From: Clostridia bacterium
Lineage (GTDB): Bacteria > Bacillota > Clostridia > Saccharofermentanales > Saccharofermentanaceae
DNA: 47,243 bases
Direction of reading: 5' to 3'
Assembly: GCA_024403735.1 (NCBI GenBank)
Contig: JAKSRG010000023.1
Location: 1 to 47,243 of the forward strand
The notes under the pieces are model-generated. The model searched no databases, was not told the origin of the DNA, and saw only the letters and a list, made by a program, of their open reading frames with translations. Position numbers and translations under genes: made by a program. Shown one piece after another: positions 1-8,858 of this stretch (position 1 is the first letter of the stretch; every line of letters starts with the position of its first letter).

Positions 1-125
1 CAGTACAAATATCAGTACAAACTTTTCGCAGATACTATCAAATATTTGTACTGAGGGGGTGTTTAGGAGTTCCAGTACAAATATCAGTACAAATTTTTCG
101 CAGATACTATCAAATCTTTGTACTG
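1..125. repeat. Two 53-bp direct repeats, each an imperfect dyad built from CAGTACAAA half-sites
   Basis: Copies lie at 1-53 and 73-125 and differ at only two positions, with a 19-bp spacer (period 72). Each copy carries CAGTACAAA twice in direct orientation (1-9, 13-21; 73-81, 85-93) and once inverted as TTTGTACTG (45-53; 117-125). In copy 1 the outer 12 bp (CAGTACAAATAT) are a perfect terminal inverted repeat; copy 2 has one mismatch. The window starts exactly at a repeat boundary, so further copies may lie to the left. No other copy was seen in the window. Function is unknown; regulatory half-sites upstream of pta or a small dispersed repeat family are both possible. Confidence 0.9.
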
Positions 126-177
126 GGACGCACCAATATTTGCTTTGGAACACAACTGGTACGCCGCCCATTAATAT

Positions 178-206
178 TTGAAAAGAGACGCTCGCAGGAG
201 TATACT
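178..206 (+). promoter_or_regulatory. Promoter of pta-ackA
   Basis: TTGAAA (178-183) and TATACT (201-206) are separated by exactly 17 bp, a good sigma-A-type promoter. Transcription would start near 213, giving a leader of about 60 nt before the pta ATG at 272. Confidence 0.7.
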
Positions 207-222
207 AATTGAACGACTATTA

Positions 223-238
223 CGCGTATTAATACGCG
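223..238. promoter_or_regulatory. Perfect 16-bp palindrome in the pta leader, candidate operator
   Basis: CGCGTATTAATACGCG is its own reverse complement and begins about 17 bp downstream of the -10 box of the predicted pta promoter. Such a position suits a repressor roadblock or a leader hairpin. I do not recognise the binding protein. Confidence 0.5.
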
Positions 239-271
239 CGATTAAAATAAAGATGGAAAGAGGACTTTAAA

Positions 272-1264
272 ATGGCTTTTATTGATGAGATTAAGGCAAG
301 AGCTAAGGCAGATAAGAAGACTATCGTTCTTCCAGAGTCAATGGACAAGAGAACATTCGAAGCTGCTGAGAAGATTATTAAGGAAGATATCGCTGATATC
401 ATTATTATCGGTACACCAGAAGAGATTGCTAAGAATGGTGCTGGTTATGATATTTCAGGCGCTACAATTATTGACCCATTTAACGATCCTAACAAGCAGA
501 AATATATTGATAAGTTTGTAGAACTCCGTGGTAAGAAGGGTGTTACACCAGAGATTGCTCAGGAGACAATGGAGAAGGATTACATGTACTACGCATGTCT
601 CATGTGTAAGTGCGGTGATGCTGACGGTGCTGTTTCTGGTGCATGTCACTCAACAGGTAACACAATTCGTCCAGCACTCCAGCTTCTCAAGACAAAGCCA
701 GGTATTTCTTCAGTATCAGGTTTCTTCCTTATGGAAGTTCCTAATTGCACACTCGGTGAGGATGGTCTCTTCGTATTTGCAGATTGCGCTGTTAACACAG
801 ACGTAGATTCAGCTAAGCTTGCTGAGATTGCTTCACTTGCTGCTGAGTCATTTACTTCACTCACAGGTAAGGATGCACGTGTTGCAATGCTTTCATACTC
901 AACAATGGGTTCAGCTAAGCACGATGATGTTACAAAGGTTGCTGAGGCTGTTAAGCTCGCTAAGGAAAATTATCCTGATCTCGTAGTTGATGGTGAGCTC
1001 CAGCTCGATGCTGCTCTCGTTCCAGAGGTTGCTGCTCTTAAGGCTCCAGACTCAAAGGTTGCTGGTCACGCTAACACATTGGTATTCCCATCACTCGAGG
1101 CTGGTAACATCGGTTACAAGCTCGTTCAGCGTCTCGCTAACGCTGGTGCTTATGGTCCAGTTCTTCAGGGTCTCTCAATGCCAGTTAACGATCTCTCAAG
1201 AGGTTGCTACGCTGACGATATCGTTGGTACAGTTGCTATTACAGCTGTTCAGGCTCAGGGCTAA
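272..1264 (+). CDS. pta: Phosphate acetyltransferase
   Basis: This cytoplasmic enzyme converts acetyl-CoA and phosphate to acetyl phosphate and CoA, the first step of acetate formation. The 330-residue product has the length of the short Pta form that lacks the N-terminal DRTGG/P-loop extension. It opens with the family-typical IVLPESMDKRTFEAA, and contains GAVSGACHSTGNTIRPALQ and the C-terminal NDLSRGC segment. The ATG at 272 is preceded by AAAGAGG at 257-263 with 8-nt spacing. ackA follows 71 bp downstream with no terminator between, so the two form an operon. Codon use is strongly biased (AAG, GGT, TCA), as expected for a highly expressed gene. Confidence 0.97.
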   Translation: MAFIDEIKARAKADKKTIVLPESMDKRTFEAAEKIIKEDIADIIIIGTPEEIAKNGAGYDISGATIIDPFNDPNKQKYIDKFVELRGKKGVTPEIAQETMEKDYMYYACLMCKCGDADGAVSGACHSTGNTIRPALQLLKTKPGISSVSGFFLMEVPNCTLGEDGLFVFADCAVNTDVDSAKLAEIASLAAESFTSLTGKDARVAMLSYSTMGSAKHDDVTKVAEAVKLAKENYPDLVVDGELQLDAALVPEVAALKAPDSKVAGHANTLVFPSLEAGNIGYKLVQRLANAGAYGPVLQGLSMPVNDLSRGCYADDIVGTVAITAVQAQG

Positions 1265-1335
1265 TTCCAATTTGACTAGCTCGCTAACAAAACGCTAATC
1301 AATTTAGTAAATATAAATCTAAGGAGAATATAAAC

Positions 1336-2529
1336 ATGAAAATTCTTGTTATTAACTGCGGAAGTTCATCATGTAAGTTCCAGCTCTTCAACATGGACGA
1401 TGGTAGTGTTCTTGCTAAGGGTAATGCAGAGCGTATCGGTATCGACGGTAAGCTCACATATAAGAGAGATGGTAAGGAAGATGTAGTTATCGAGACTGCA
1501 ATCCCAGATCATCAGGTTGCTGTATCTTTGATCCTTGGTCAGCTCGCTGATCCACAGGTTGGTGTTATCGCTGACGTTAAGGAGATTGATGCTGTAGGTC
1601 ACAGAGTACTTCACGCTGGTATGCACTACAGCGAGTCAATCGTTGTTAACGAGGATGTTAAGCGCGTAGTAAGAGAGTGCTTCGATCTTGGCCCTCTTCA
1701 TAACCCAGCTAACCTCATCGGTATCGAGGCTTGTGAAGCTGCAATGCCTGGTACACCTAACGTAGCAGTATTTGATACAGCTTTCCATCAGACAATGCCA
1801 CAGAAGGCTTATATGTATGGTCTCCCATATGAGTACTATGAGAAGTATCAGATCCGTCGTTACGGTTTCCACGGTACATCACACAGATATGTATCTAAGA
1901 GAGTATGCGAGTTCTTGGGTAAGAAGCCTGAAGATCTCAAGGTTATTACTTGCCACCTCGGTAACGGTTCATCTTTCGCAGCTGTTGACGCTGGTAAGTG
2001 CGTAGATACATCAATGGGTCTTACACCTCTTGCTGGTATCCTCATGGGTACAAGAACAGGTGATATCGATCCAGCTATCGTACCTATCATCATGAAGAAG
2101 GAAGGCCTCACACCAGACCAGATGGATACACTCATGAACAAGAAGTCAGGTGTTATGGGTATCTCTGGTGTTTCATCAGACTTCCGTGACCTCGAAGCTG
2201 CTGCTAAGGACGGCAACGAGAAGGCTCAGCTCGCTCTTGATATGTTCGCTTACCAGGGCACAAAGATTATTGGTTCATATGCTGCTGCAATGGGCGGTGT
2301 TGATGTAATCGTATTCACAGCTGGTGTAGGTGAGAACACATGGTTCATGAGAGAAGATATGTGTAAGCCACTCGAGTTCATGGGCGTTAAGATTGACCCA
2401 GCTAAGAACACAGGTCTCCGTGGTAAGGAAGCAATCATCTCTGCTGATGACTCAAAGGTAACAGTAGTTGTTATCCCTACAAACGAAGAGCTTGCTATTG
2501 CTCAGGATACAATGGAACTCGTTAAATAA
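1336..2529 (+). CDS. ackA: Acetate kinase
   Basis: AckA transfers phosphate from acetyl phosphate to ADP, giving acetate and ATP; it completes the pathway begun by the adjacent pta. The 397-residue product is full length. It starts [18 protein letters not shown], the ASKHA-fold phosphate-binding loop, and carries the second signature GHRVLHAG near residues 97-104, [10 protein letters not shown] near 175-184, HLGNGSS near 209-215 and FTAGVGENT near 327-335. Start ATG 1336 follows AAGGAG at about 1321-1326. A stem-loop with a short T run follows at 2565-2597. Confidence 0.98.
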   Translation: MKILVINCGSSSCKFQLFNMDDGSVLAKGNAERIGIDGKLTYKRDGKEDVVIETAIPDHQVAVSLILGQLADPQVGVIADVKEIDAVGHRVLHAGMHYSESIVVNEDVKRVVRECFDLGPLHNPANLIGIEACEAAMPGTPNVAVFDTAFHQTMPQKAYMYGLPYEYYEKYQIRRYGFHGTSHRYVSKRVCEFLGKKPEDLKVITCHLGNGSSFAAVDAGKCVDTSMGLTPLAGILMGTRTGDIDPAIVPIIMKKEGLTPDQMDTLMNKKSGVMGISGVSSDFRDLEAAAKDGNEKAQLALDMFAYQGTKIIGSYAAAMGGVDVIVFTAGVGENTWFMREDMCKPLEFMGVKIDPAKNTGLRGKEAIISADDSKVTVVVIPTNEELAIAQDTMELVK

Positions 2530-2564
2530 TTATTTGAATAGATAATTGATTAAATGAATTTTCT

Positions 2565-2597
2565 GATAGGTGCTTCGGTTATCGGGGCACCTATTTT
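2565..2597 (+). terminator. Rho-independent terminator after ackA
   Basis: ATAGGTGC (2566-2573) pairs perfectly with GCACCTAT (2587-2594), followed by TTT. It lies 36 bp after the ackA stop. Confidence 0.7.
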
Positions 2598-2630
2598 CAT
2601 GTCTCGAAAACAATCTTTTCCACATAAAGA

Positions 2631-2662
2631 AGACTGGCCATTCAAATTCAAATGACCAGTCT
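2631..2662. terminator. Stem-loop between convergent ackA and the minus-strand pair
   Basis: AGACTGGCCATT (2631-2642) and AATGACCAGTCT (2651-2662) form a 12-bp arm pair with one mismatch. It sits just beyond the stop of the minus-strand gene ending at 2693. The T-rich tail on the minus strand is weak, so it may terminate either strand. Confidence 0.5.
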
Positions 2663-2692
2663 ATTAATAACTATTTAGAATTACTATTCTAA

Positions 2693-2998
2693 TCACTTAT
2701 GCCATGAAACATTAGCGAGGTTAGGATCGTTAAAATCTTCTTCGTTATAAGAAGTAGAATTGAATACTAATCTTTGAGAAGGAGAGAGAAATCTTTCATT
2801 CTTGATCTCAGGAAGCTCCGTGTTCTTTGGCACTCTGTCTTTCTTTTCTCTATATACAGTCTGAGTTCCTGCGAATGTTTCAAGCGAACCTTTTGTATCT
2901 CCAAAGTTATTAGAAGTATTGAGTTTTCTAGCCATAATCATGAGCGCTAAGCCAACTCCTAATAGAATTCCTAATATTAGTGATGCGATCAATCTCAT
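2693..2998 (-). CDS. Small membrane-anchored protein of unknown function
   Basis: The 101-residue product begins with one hydrophobic segment (LIASLILGILLGVGLALMIM, about residues 3-22) followed by a basic stretch (ARKL) and a polar tail, which suggests a single-pass membrane protein with its C-terminus in the cytoplasm. I chose ATG at 2998 because AAAGGAG lies about 10 nt upstream; a GTG at 3007 is also in frame but sits too close to that site. The start is 5 bp after the stop of the upstream minus-strand zinc-ribbon gene, so the two are almost certainly cotranscribed. No family recognised. Confidence 0.75.
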   Translation of the reverse strand: MRLIASLILGILLGVGLALMIMARKLNTSNNFGDTKGSLETFAGTQTVYREKKDRVPKNTELPEIKNERFLSPSQRLVFNSTSYNEEDFNDPNLANVSWHK

Positions 2999-3003
2999 TA
3001 CAA

Positions 3004-4188
3004 TCACTCTCCTTTCTGTCTCTTGCTTACAAATGATGTAAGGTTACTATCAGATGCTCGCTTGATAGATTTAATAGAAGATGAAATGTTTTTCACTGCA
3101 GCAGAGAAACAAGCTAGTATTCCAGCGCCTATCAGTGAAAGAAGTCTGCCATTGGAATTGCCTCTGGATGAACCACTAAATATAATTGGTAACACATTAT
3201 AGAATAGTAGCACTGCTGCCGTTGAGAATAAAATCGAAAGAACAGTTACTAGTGTGATAAATAGCGCTTTGTTCCAAGGAACACCACCAACCAGCTTGCC
3301 AGTCTGACCATTTATGAGTAATGTGTATGGCTTATCTTTGTATCTGAATGTGAGGAACCATGCAGGGAGCATCGCTGTAATAGGCTCATCGAAAACATCG
3401 ATGCAAATTCTGTTCTTTTGCATTTTTTTATTGCTTCCTTTAACATCATGCATCATATCTTCTTCGATAGCGTGTCTTACTCTATCTTTTGCCTGTTCCA
3501 CAGCTCTGCTTTTCTGTACGTCAGACATATCTGAATAGAAACCAACTAGGTAGTCTTCGTCAAAGTCAACTGCTTCTTCTAGGTAGAATGGTTCAAGTCG
3601 CTGGCTAAGACTATCGTTTAGTTTTAAGGATGCATCCGTTGTAACCCATGGAAGAGAAGCTGCTACAGCACGGAGACTGTAGATTGTATTTGTGGATTTG
3701 TTTGAATGTACTTCTGATGAGATGATGGATGCCACATCAGCTTCTACCTTTGTTATGTAATAAGGAATATAAATTCCTCTGAGCTGCTCAATCTTCAAAT
3801 TCTTGATTTCCTTTGGAATGAACACTCCATCCTGGATTCTGTTTTTTACGATAGACATAGCGTCTTCTTTGGTAATTTTAAAAGGAAGAATAGCATCTGG
3901 CTTCTTAAGTTTTGCAACACGAGAGAATACGATTGCAGGATTTCCACAATAAATGCAGAATGTTGATGCTTCTGTATCGTTAATTGAGATTTCTGCGCCA
4001 CATGAATTACACATATAGATGTTACAATCCATCATATCCTTGAAATCAGAGACAACATCGTTTTCGATATAGTCAGCGTCGCCGTAGTCACTTACGTCAA
4101 ATAGCGATCCGCAGCGCTCACAGTAGAGACCATTTTTCTCTACATCGAATACAATTCTGCTAGCGCAATTTTTACATATTCTAATCAT
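3004..4188 (-). CDS. Double zinc-ribbon membrane protein (TFIIB-type zinc ribbon family), function unknown
   Basis: The 394-residue product starts with two four-cysteine ribbons: CKNC...CERC (about residues 5-26) and CNSC...CIYC (about 60-81). A soluble middle domain follows (about 95-290). Two hydrophobic segments come next, near residues 305-335 and 347-365, and then a basic tail. Similar zinc-ribbon plus membrane proteins are common but uncharacterised in gut Firmicutes. ATG 4188 is preceded on the minus strand by GGGGAGGA. A 6-bp hairpin (GAAGCG/CGCTTC) lies just upstream of that site. The architecture suggests a metal-binding, possibly nucleic-acid-binding, membrane-tethered protein; this is inference. 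Confidence 0.8.
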   Translation of the reverse strand: MIRICKNCASRIVFDVEKNGLYCERCGSLFDVSDYGDADYIENDVVSDFKDMMDCNIYMCNSCGAEISINDTEASTFCIYCGNPAIVFSRVAKLKKPDAILPFKITKEDAMSIVKNRIQDGVFIPKEIKNLKIEQLRGIYIPYYITKVEADVASIISSEVHSNKSTNTIYSLRAVAASLPWVTTDASLKLNDSLSQRLEPFYLEEAVDFDEDYLVGFYSDMSDVQKSRAVEQAKDRVRHAIEEDMMHDVKGSNKKMQKNRICIDVFDEPITAMLPAWFLTFRYKDKPYTLLINGQTGKLVGGVPWNKALFITLVTVLSILFSTAAVLLFYNVLPIIFSGSSRGNSNGRLLSLIGAGILACFSAAVKNISSSIKSIKRASDSNLTSFVSKRQKGE

Positions 4189-4395
4189 AAATATCCTCCC
4201 CGAAGCGTTCTCGCTTCACCGTGAAGATTATATCATTTATAATTGCGTTTATTATATGGGCAGGGCAGTAATATATATTTCTATTATTCTGCTTAATTGT
4301 GATTACTATCACACGAACTTCTCGAAAACTTTCTCGAGAAATGCGAAAACTTTTATTTCAGAAGTTGAATTTGTACCATTAATAGAACATAGTTT

Positions 4396-4404
4396 TGGTA
4401 TAAT
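4396..4404 (+). promoter_or_regulatory. Extended -10 promoter upstream of pcrA
   Basis: TGGTATAAT is a perfect extended -10 element (TGnTATAAT). No good -35 box is seen at 16-18 bp, which extended -10 promoters tolerate. Transcription would start near 4411. Confidence 0.55.
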
Positions 4405-4446
4405 ACACACGATAGATTATTCGAATAGGTATTGGAGATTATTGAT

Positions 4447-6948
4447 TTGGATTTATTTGATGATGAGTTAGATACATTTAGCTTACTTGAGGATTTGGGT
4501 AGCAATTATGGGGATGAACCTGCGAGTAACATTGTTACAAATGACGATGCTGCAGCGTTTTTGCTCGAAGGGCTTAATCCTGAGCAGGAGAAGGCCGTTA
4601 CACATCTTGATGGCCCACTTTTGATTCTTGCTGGTGCTGGTTCAGGTAAGACTAGAGTTATTACATATCGAATTGCTTATATGATGAAGCGTCACAATGT
4701 GCGACCTTCTTCTATTCTTGCGATTACATTTACTAATAAGGCAGCTAATGAGATGAAGGAACGTATCACTAGCCTTGTTGGTGATAGTTCTAGATTCATT
4801 TGGAGTGGTACATTTCACTCTATCTTTGCGCGAATTCTTAGAAGACATGCAGAAGTATTAGGTTATACAGAGTCATTTAATATCATTGACTCGGATGATC
4901 AGCTCAAGCTTATTAAGCGTGCGATGGTAGATCTTAATATTTCTGAGAAGCTCTATAAGCCTAGAAATTTCCAGTTTGAGATTTCTAAGCAGAAGAATGA
5001 GATGGTTTCAGCTGAAGAATATGCTAAGCGTGTTGGTCAGGATCCATTATCCAAGAATACTGCGAATGTTTATAAGCATTACCAGAAGTATCTTGTTGAG
5101 AATAACAGCATGGATTTCGATGATATCCTCGTTAATATGGTTCTTCTCTTGAGCCAGAATCCAGATATCTTGGCTTTCTATCAGGATAAGTTTAAGTACA
5201 TCATGGTTGACGAGTATCAGGATACTAACAGAGCTCAGTATCTTGCTGTTAAGCTTTTGTCTCAGGCACATCAGAATTTGTGCGTAGTAGGTGATGATGA
5301 TCAGTCTATTTACTCATTCCGTGGTGCTGATGTAAGAATGATCCTTAGCTTTGAGAAGGACTTTAAGAATGCTGAAGTTATTAAACTTGAGCAGAATTAT
5401 AGATCAACTAAGGTTATTCTTGATGCTGCTAATAGCGTTATTAAGAATAATAGAAATCGTAAGTCTAAGGCTCTCCGAACAGAGGGTAGTGACGGCGATA
5501 AAATTATCCTCATGCATGCTGATAACCAGCAGTATGAAGCGAACTTCGTTGCAGATACAATCGCTAGATTAGTTAGCAAAGGTAAGACACAGTATTCTGA
5601 CTTTGCTATCTTGTACAGAATGAATGCTTTGTCACGTACAGTCGAGAGTTCGCTACGTGAGAAGGGTATTCCATTCCGCGTTTATGGCGGTATGCGATTC
5701 TACGACCGTAAGGAAATCAAGGATGTATTCGCATATTTGAGACTTATCGCTGATAGTAAGGATAACCTCGCATTTGAGCGAATTATCAACGTTCCTAAGA
5801 GAGGTATCGGTGATACTACAGTAGATAACATTATGATGCTTGCACTTCGTGAGAATACTGACTGTCTTAGCATTTGTGCACGAGCTATAGAATTCCCAGA
5901 GTTAAGCAGAGCATCAGGTAAGCTTTTGTCTTTCTATGCACTCATTGAGTCTTTCAGAAATGAGCTCGACAAGAACTTACTTACATTTGCTGAGTTCATC
6001 GATATGGTCGAGAACAAGTCTGGAATTATTGATGGTATCATCGCTGAGCGTGAGAGCAAGGGTGAGCTCATTGATAGAGTTGAGAACCTCAAAGAACTCT
6101 TGTCTGAAGCAGTTGAATTCGAGAAGAAGAGACGTAATGGTGATGAGTTTACAGCTCCACCTACAGATGATATGAAGGCTCAGAGTGAAGCTGCAATTCT
6201 TAGTGAGATCCATTTGATTGAGATGAATGATGATCCTTACTATGCGCAGGAGAATAAGCAGGTTAATACACTTACTGGACTTCTTAATGCATATCTCGAG
6301 AATGCTGCATTGTACTCAGATGGAGATGAAGCAGAAGCTACTGAGAACTTTGTTAAGCTTATGACAATTCATAGTGCTAAGGGTCTTGAGTTTGGTACTG
6401 TATTTATCATTGGTGCAGAAGAAGGAGTATTCCCTAGCTACAAATGTATGAGTAGTGAGCAGGAACTCGAAGAAGAGAGAAGACTTATGTACGTAGCAAT
6501 CACTCGTGCTAAGAAAAATCTCATGATTCTTCTTACTAAGAACAGAATGCTTTTTGGTCAGACACAGTGCAATATGCCATCAAGATTTTTGAAAGAAATT
6601 CCACCTGAATTGGTATACAGAATGGGTGCTGCTAGAGAACCACAGAAGCCAGCTGCACAGGAGGTATCTCCTGCTGAACGAGCAAGAGCTAAGAAGGAAA
6701 TTGATAGTGCAGTATCTAAGGGCTTCTTCAAGAATATGGGCCAGAGCAACAGTAGTTCATCTACAGTTAGTCCAGGTTCGCTCGCTCCTGAACAGATTGT
6801 TGCTGGAATGAAGGTTAAGCACAGTAGATTTGGTGTTGGTATTGTTATTAAGACTGAACCAATTGCTGGTGATGCTCTTGTTACAATTGATTTCGATGGA
6901 ATGAAGAAGAATTTGCTTGCTAAGTCAGCAGGCCTTAAGAAAGCTTAA
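4447..6948 (+). CDS. pcrA: ATP-dependent DNA helicase PcrA/UvrD
   Basis: This superfamily 1A 3'-5' helicase acts in repair and in removal of recombinase and stalled polymerase complexes. Motifs present in order are Q-motif LNPEQEKAV, Walker A AGAGSGKT, motif Ia TFTNKAANEM, Walker B VDEYQDTN, motif III GDDDQSIYSFRGA, motif IV QNYRS, motif V MTIHSAKGLEF and motif VI VAITRAKKNL. The C-terminus has the PcrA Tudor-like RNA polymerase-binding segment (VKHSRFGVGIV). An acidic extension of about 40 residues precedes the Q-motif. There is no ATG start. TTG at 4447 has GGAG 9 nt upstream; TTG at 4432 (838 aa) is in frame but has no good ribosome site. dgt follows 15 bp later. Confidence 0.95.
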   Translation: MDLFDDELDTFSLLEDLGSNYGDEPASNIVTNDDAAAFLLEGLNPEQEKAVTHLDGPLLILAGAGSGKTRVITYRIAYMMKRHNVRPSSILAITFTNKAANEMKERITSLVGDSSRFIWSGTFHSIFARILRRHAEVLGYTESFNIIDSDDQLKLIKRAMVDLNISEKLYKPRNFQFEISKQKNEMVSAEEYAKRVGQDPLSKNTANVYKHYQKYLVENNSMDFDDILVNMVLLLSQNPDILAFYQDKFKYIMVDEYQDTNRAQYLAVKLLSQAHQNLCVVGDDDQSIYSFRGADVRMILSFEKDFKNAEVIKLEQNYRSTKVILDAANSVIKNNRNRKSKALRTEGSDGDKIILMHADNQQYEANFVADTIARLVSKGKTQYSDFAILYRMNALSRTVESSLREKGIPFRVYGGMRFYDRKEIKDVFAYLRLIADSKDNLAFERIINVPKRGIGDTTVDNIMMLALRENTDCLSICARAIEFPELSRASGKLLSFYALIESFRNELDKNLLTFAEFIDMVENKSGIIDGIIAERESKGELIDRVENLKELLSEAVEFEKKRRNGDEFTAPPTDDMKAQSEAAILSEIHLIEMNDDPYYAQENKQVNTLTGLLNAYLENAALYSDGDEAEATENFVKLMTIHSAKGLEFGTVFIIGAEEGVFPSYKCMSSEQELEEERRLMYVAITRAKKNLMILLTKNRMLFGQTQCNMPSRFLKEIPPELVYRMGAAREPQKPAAQEVSPAERARAKKEIDSAVSKGFFKNMGQSNSSSSTVSPGSLAPEQIVAGMKVKHSRFGVGIVIKTEPIAGDALVTIDFDGMKKNLLAKSAGLKKA

Positions 6949-6963
6949 TATTGGAGGTGCAGC

Positions 6964-8184
6964 ATGGAGGAAGCTTCATTATTTGATATGTACGAATCAG
7001 AATTCAGTGCTATTAAGTTTGAACCATTAGTAGTGAATAATGATAAAGATATGCAGTATATTCAGTTGCTCAGAGACGGCAGAGAGAAGAGTTTGTCTCC
7101 ATTTGCATTTAAGACTTCTCAGACACGTGGTAGAGCTTTCGAAGAGAAACCTTGTACTATTAGATCTGATTATGAAAGAGACATGGGAAGAATTATTTTC
7201 TCACAGTCTTTTAGAAGATTGAGACATAAGACACAGGTATTTTTTAATCCTTTGAATGACCATATTTGTTCAAGAATTGAGCACGTAATTTATGTTAATT
7301 ACATTTCTACAATTATCGCTAGAGCATTGAATTTGAATGTTGATCTTGTTCAGGCTATTGCTATGGGTCATGATGTAGGACATGCTCCTTTCGGTCATTC
7401 TGGTGAGCGTGCTTTGGATAACTGTCTAAGTAAGGTTGATGCTTCATTGTATTTTGAGCACGAACAGCAGAGTTTACGTGTTTTCGATATTTTGGAGGAA
7501 CGTACTGAAGACAGTCATGGATTGAATTTATCATTTGAAGTAAGAGATGGAATTGTATCTCACTGTGGTGAGACATACGACGAGTATTGCTTAGCTCCAA
7601 AGAGAGATAAGGCAACTGATGCAATTGTTAATAAGGGACGTAAGAATAGAGAAGCTCCAGCTACACTCGAAGGTTGTGTTGTACGATTTGCGGATAAGAT
7701 TGCATATGTTGGAAGAGATATGGAAGATGCTATTCGTGCAGGCTTTATTAATTCAGATTATCTTTCTAAAAATGTTAAGACAAGATTAGGTAATACTAAT
7801 TCAGAAGTTATCAATACTCTAGTTGGAGATATTATTCACAATTCACTTGATAGAGATGAGATTAGAATGTCTAAGGATGCTTTTGGTGCGATGAATGAAT
7901 TCTTGACTAAGAATGTTGAGCAGATTTATTTGTCTAAGAAGATTGCTACATATGAGAAGACTGTAAAGATTACAATTGAGGCTCTTTTTGAGGCGTTCTT
8001 GGAGGCTTCTACAGATGTTGAGAAGGCATCACGTAGTTCTTCAAAAGTAATCCGTGATTTCGCTGATTACATGATCGCGCATCCACAGCCAGAAGCTCAT
8101 AATGCAATTAAAGTTGCAGACTATATTTCAGGAATGACAGATAGCTTCTGTACTTCATGCTTTGAGTCTCTGTTCAGAATTTGA
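6964..8184 (+). CDS. dGTPase-like HD-domain triphosphohydrolase
   Basis: The family hydrolyses dGTP or other dNTPs to the nucleoside plus triphosphate. The 406-residue product contains RLRHKTQVF, the first metal-binding histidine in RIEHV, and the HD signature MGHDVGHAPFGHSGERAL (about residues 137-154). VVRFADKIAYVGRDMEDA then supplies the distal Asp. An N-terminal stretch of about 40 residues precedes the catalytic core. GGAGG sits 6 nt upstream of ATG 6964. It lies 15 bp after pcrA and is followed by a second HD-domain nucleotidase. Clostridial dGTPase-like genes usually neighbour dnaG; here the partner is a helicase. Substrate preference cannot be read from sequence. Confidence 0.92.
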   Translation: MEEASLFDMYESEFSAIKFEPLVVNNDKDMQYIQLLRDGREKSLSPFAFKTSQTRGRAFEEKPCTIRSDYERDMGRIIFSQSFRRLRHKTQVFFNPLNDHICSRIEHVIYVNYISTIIARALNLNVDLVQAIAMGHDVGHAPFGHSGERALDNCLSKVDASLYFEHEQQSLRVFDILEERTEDSHGLNLSFEVRDGIVSHCGETYDEYCLAPKRDKATDAIVNKGRKNREAPATLEGCVVRFADKIAYVGRDMEDAIRAGFINSDYLSKNVKTRLGNTNSEVINTLVGDIIHNSLDRDEIRMSKDAFGAMNEFLTKNVEQIYLSKKIATYEKTVKITIEALFEAFLEASTDVEKASRSSSKVIRDFADYMIAHPQPEAHNAIKVADYISGMTDSFCTSCFESLFRI

Positions 8185-8213
8185 TTTCGATTTTAGATTT
8201 ATGGAGGAATAGA

Positions 8214-8828
8214 ATGGAAGAGGGTAATTTTGGTTTTTTTGCAATGCTTGATAGAATGCAGAATATTAATCGTTGGGGATTGATGCGTAATAGCAGATTA
8301 GAGAACATTAAGGAACATAGCTTTGATGTTGCAATTATTGCACATGCTCTTACAGTTATTCATAATCACAACTGTAAGGATGGAGACATTGTTCTTGACC
8401 CTTATAAGGTTCAGGCGTTCGCCATTTATCATGACTGTACTGAGATAATTACAGGAGATTTGCCTACACCTATCAAGTACAGAAATGAGATAATAACTAA
8501 TGCATATAAGGAAGTTGAGGAAGAAGCAGCTAATACATTAGCTAGTCTCTTGCCATCTTTTATGCAGGAGGAGTACTTAACACTTCTTGCTCCTAAGATG
8601 GACACAGAAGAGGCAAAACTCGTGCATGCTCTTGTTAAGGCAGCAGATAGAATATCAGCTTATCTTAAATGTGTTGCAGAAGAAAACTTTGGTAACAAAG
8701 AGTTCATTAGTGCTAAGGAAACAATCAGAGAATCTATTGATAAGATTGGTCTTCCTGAAGTTGATTACTTTATGAACAGCTTTGTTCCATCTTATGGAAT
8801 GACACTTGATCAGATTAGTGCGAAGTGA
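8214..8828 (+). CDS. YfbR-like HD-domain 5'-deoxynucleotidase
   Basis: YfbR-type enzymes remove phosphate from deoxyribonucleoside 5'-monophosphates in the cytoplasm. The 204-residue product matches the family from its start: NINRWGLMRNSRLENIKEHS includes the substrate-contacting Arg-Trp pair and first metal His. FAIYHDCTEIITGDLPTPIKY gives the HD pair and the conserved TGDLPTP, and LVKAADRISAYLKC gives the distal Asp. ATG 8214 has GGAGG 6 nt upstream; an in-frame TTG at 8181 overlapping the dgt stop has no such site. It is third in the pcrA-dgt-yfbR run with gaps of 15-30 bp. Confidence 0.92.
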   Translation: MEEGNFGFFAMLDRMQNINRWGLMRNSRLENIKEHSFDVAIIAHALTVIHNHNCKDGDIVLDPYKVQAFAIYHDCTEIITGDLPTPIKYRNEIITNAYKEVEEEAANTLASLLPSFMQEEYLTLLAPKMDTEEAKLVHALVKAADRISAYLKCVAEENFGNKEFISAKETIRESIDKIGLPEVDYFMNSFVPSYGMTLDQISAK

Positions 8829-8858
8829 TTATTAATCTGATTACTTTAGGAGATAGAT

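Noticed and set aside
1..125. CRISPR array
   Set aside because: Only two copies are visible, the 53-bp unit is longer than normal CRISPR repeats, the spacer is 19 bp, and no cas genes are in the window.
4256..4471. A 71-codon open frame overlapping the pcrA start
   Set aside because: It has no ribosome site, spans the predicted pcrA promoter and overlaps pcrA in another frame.
6964..8828. Anti-phage dGTPase defence island
   Set aside because: The genes sit in a housekeeping-type operon with pcrA, no other defence genes adjoin them, and YfbR is a normal nucleotide-recycling enzyme.
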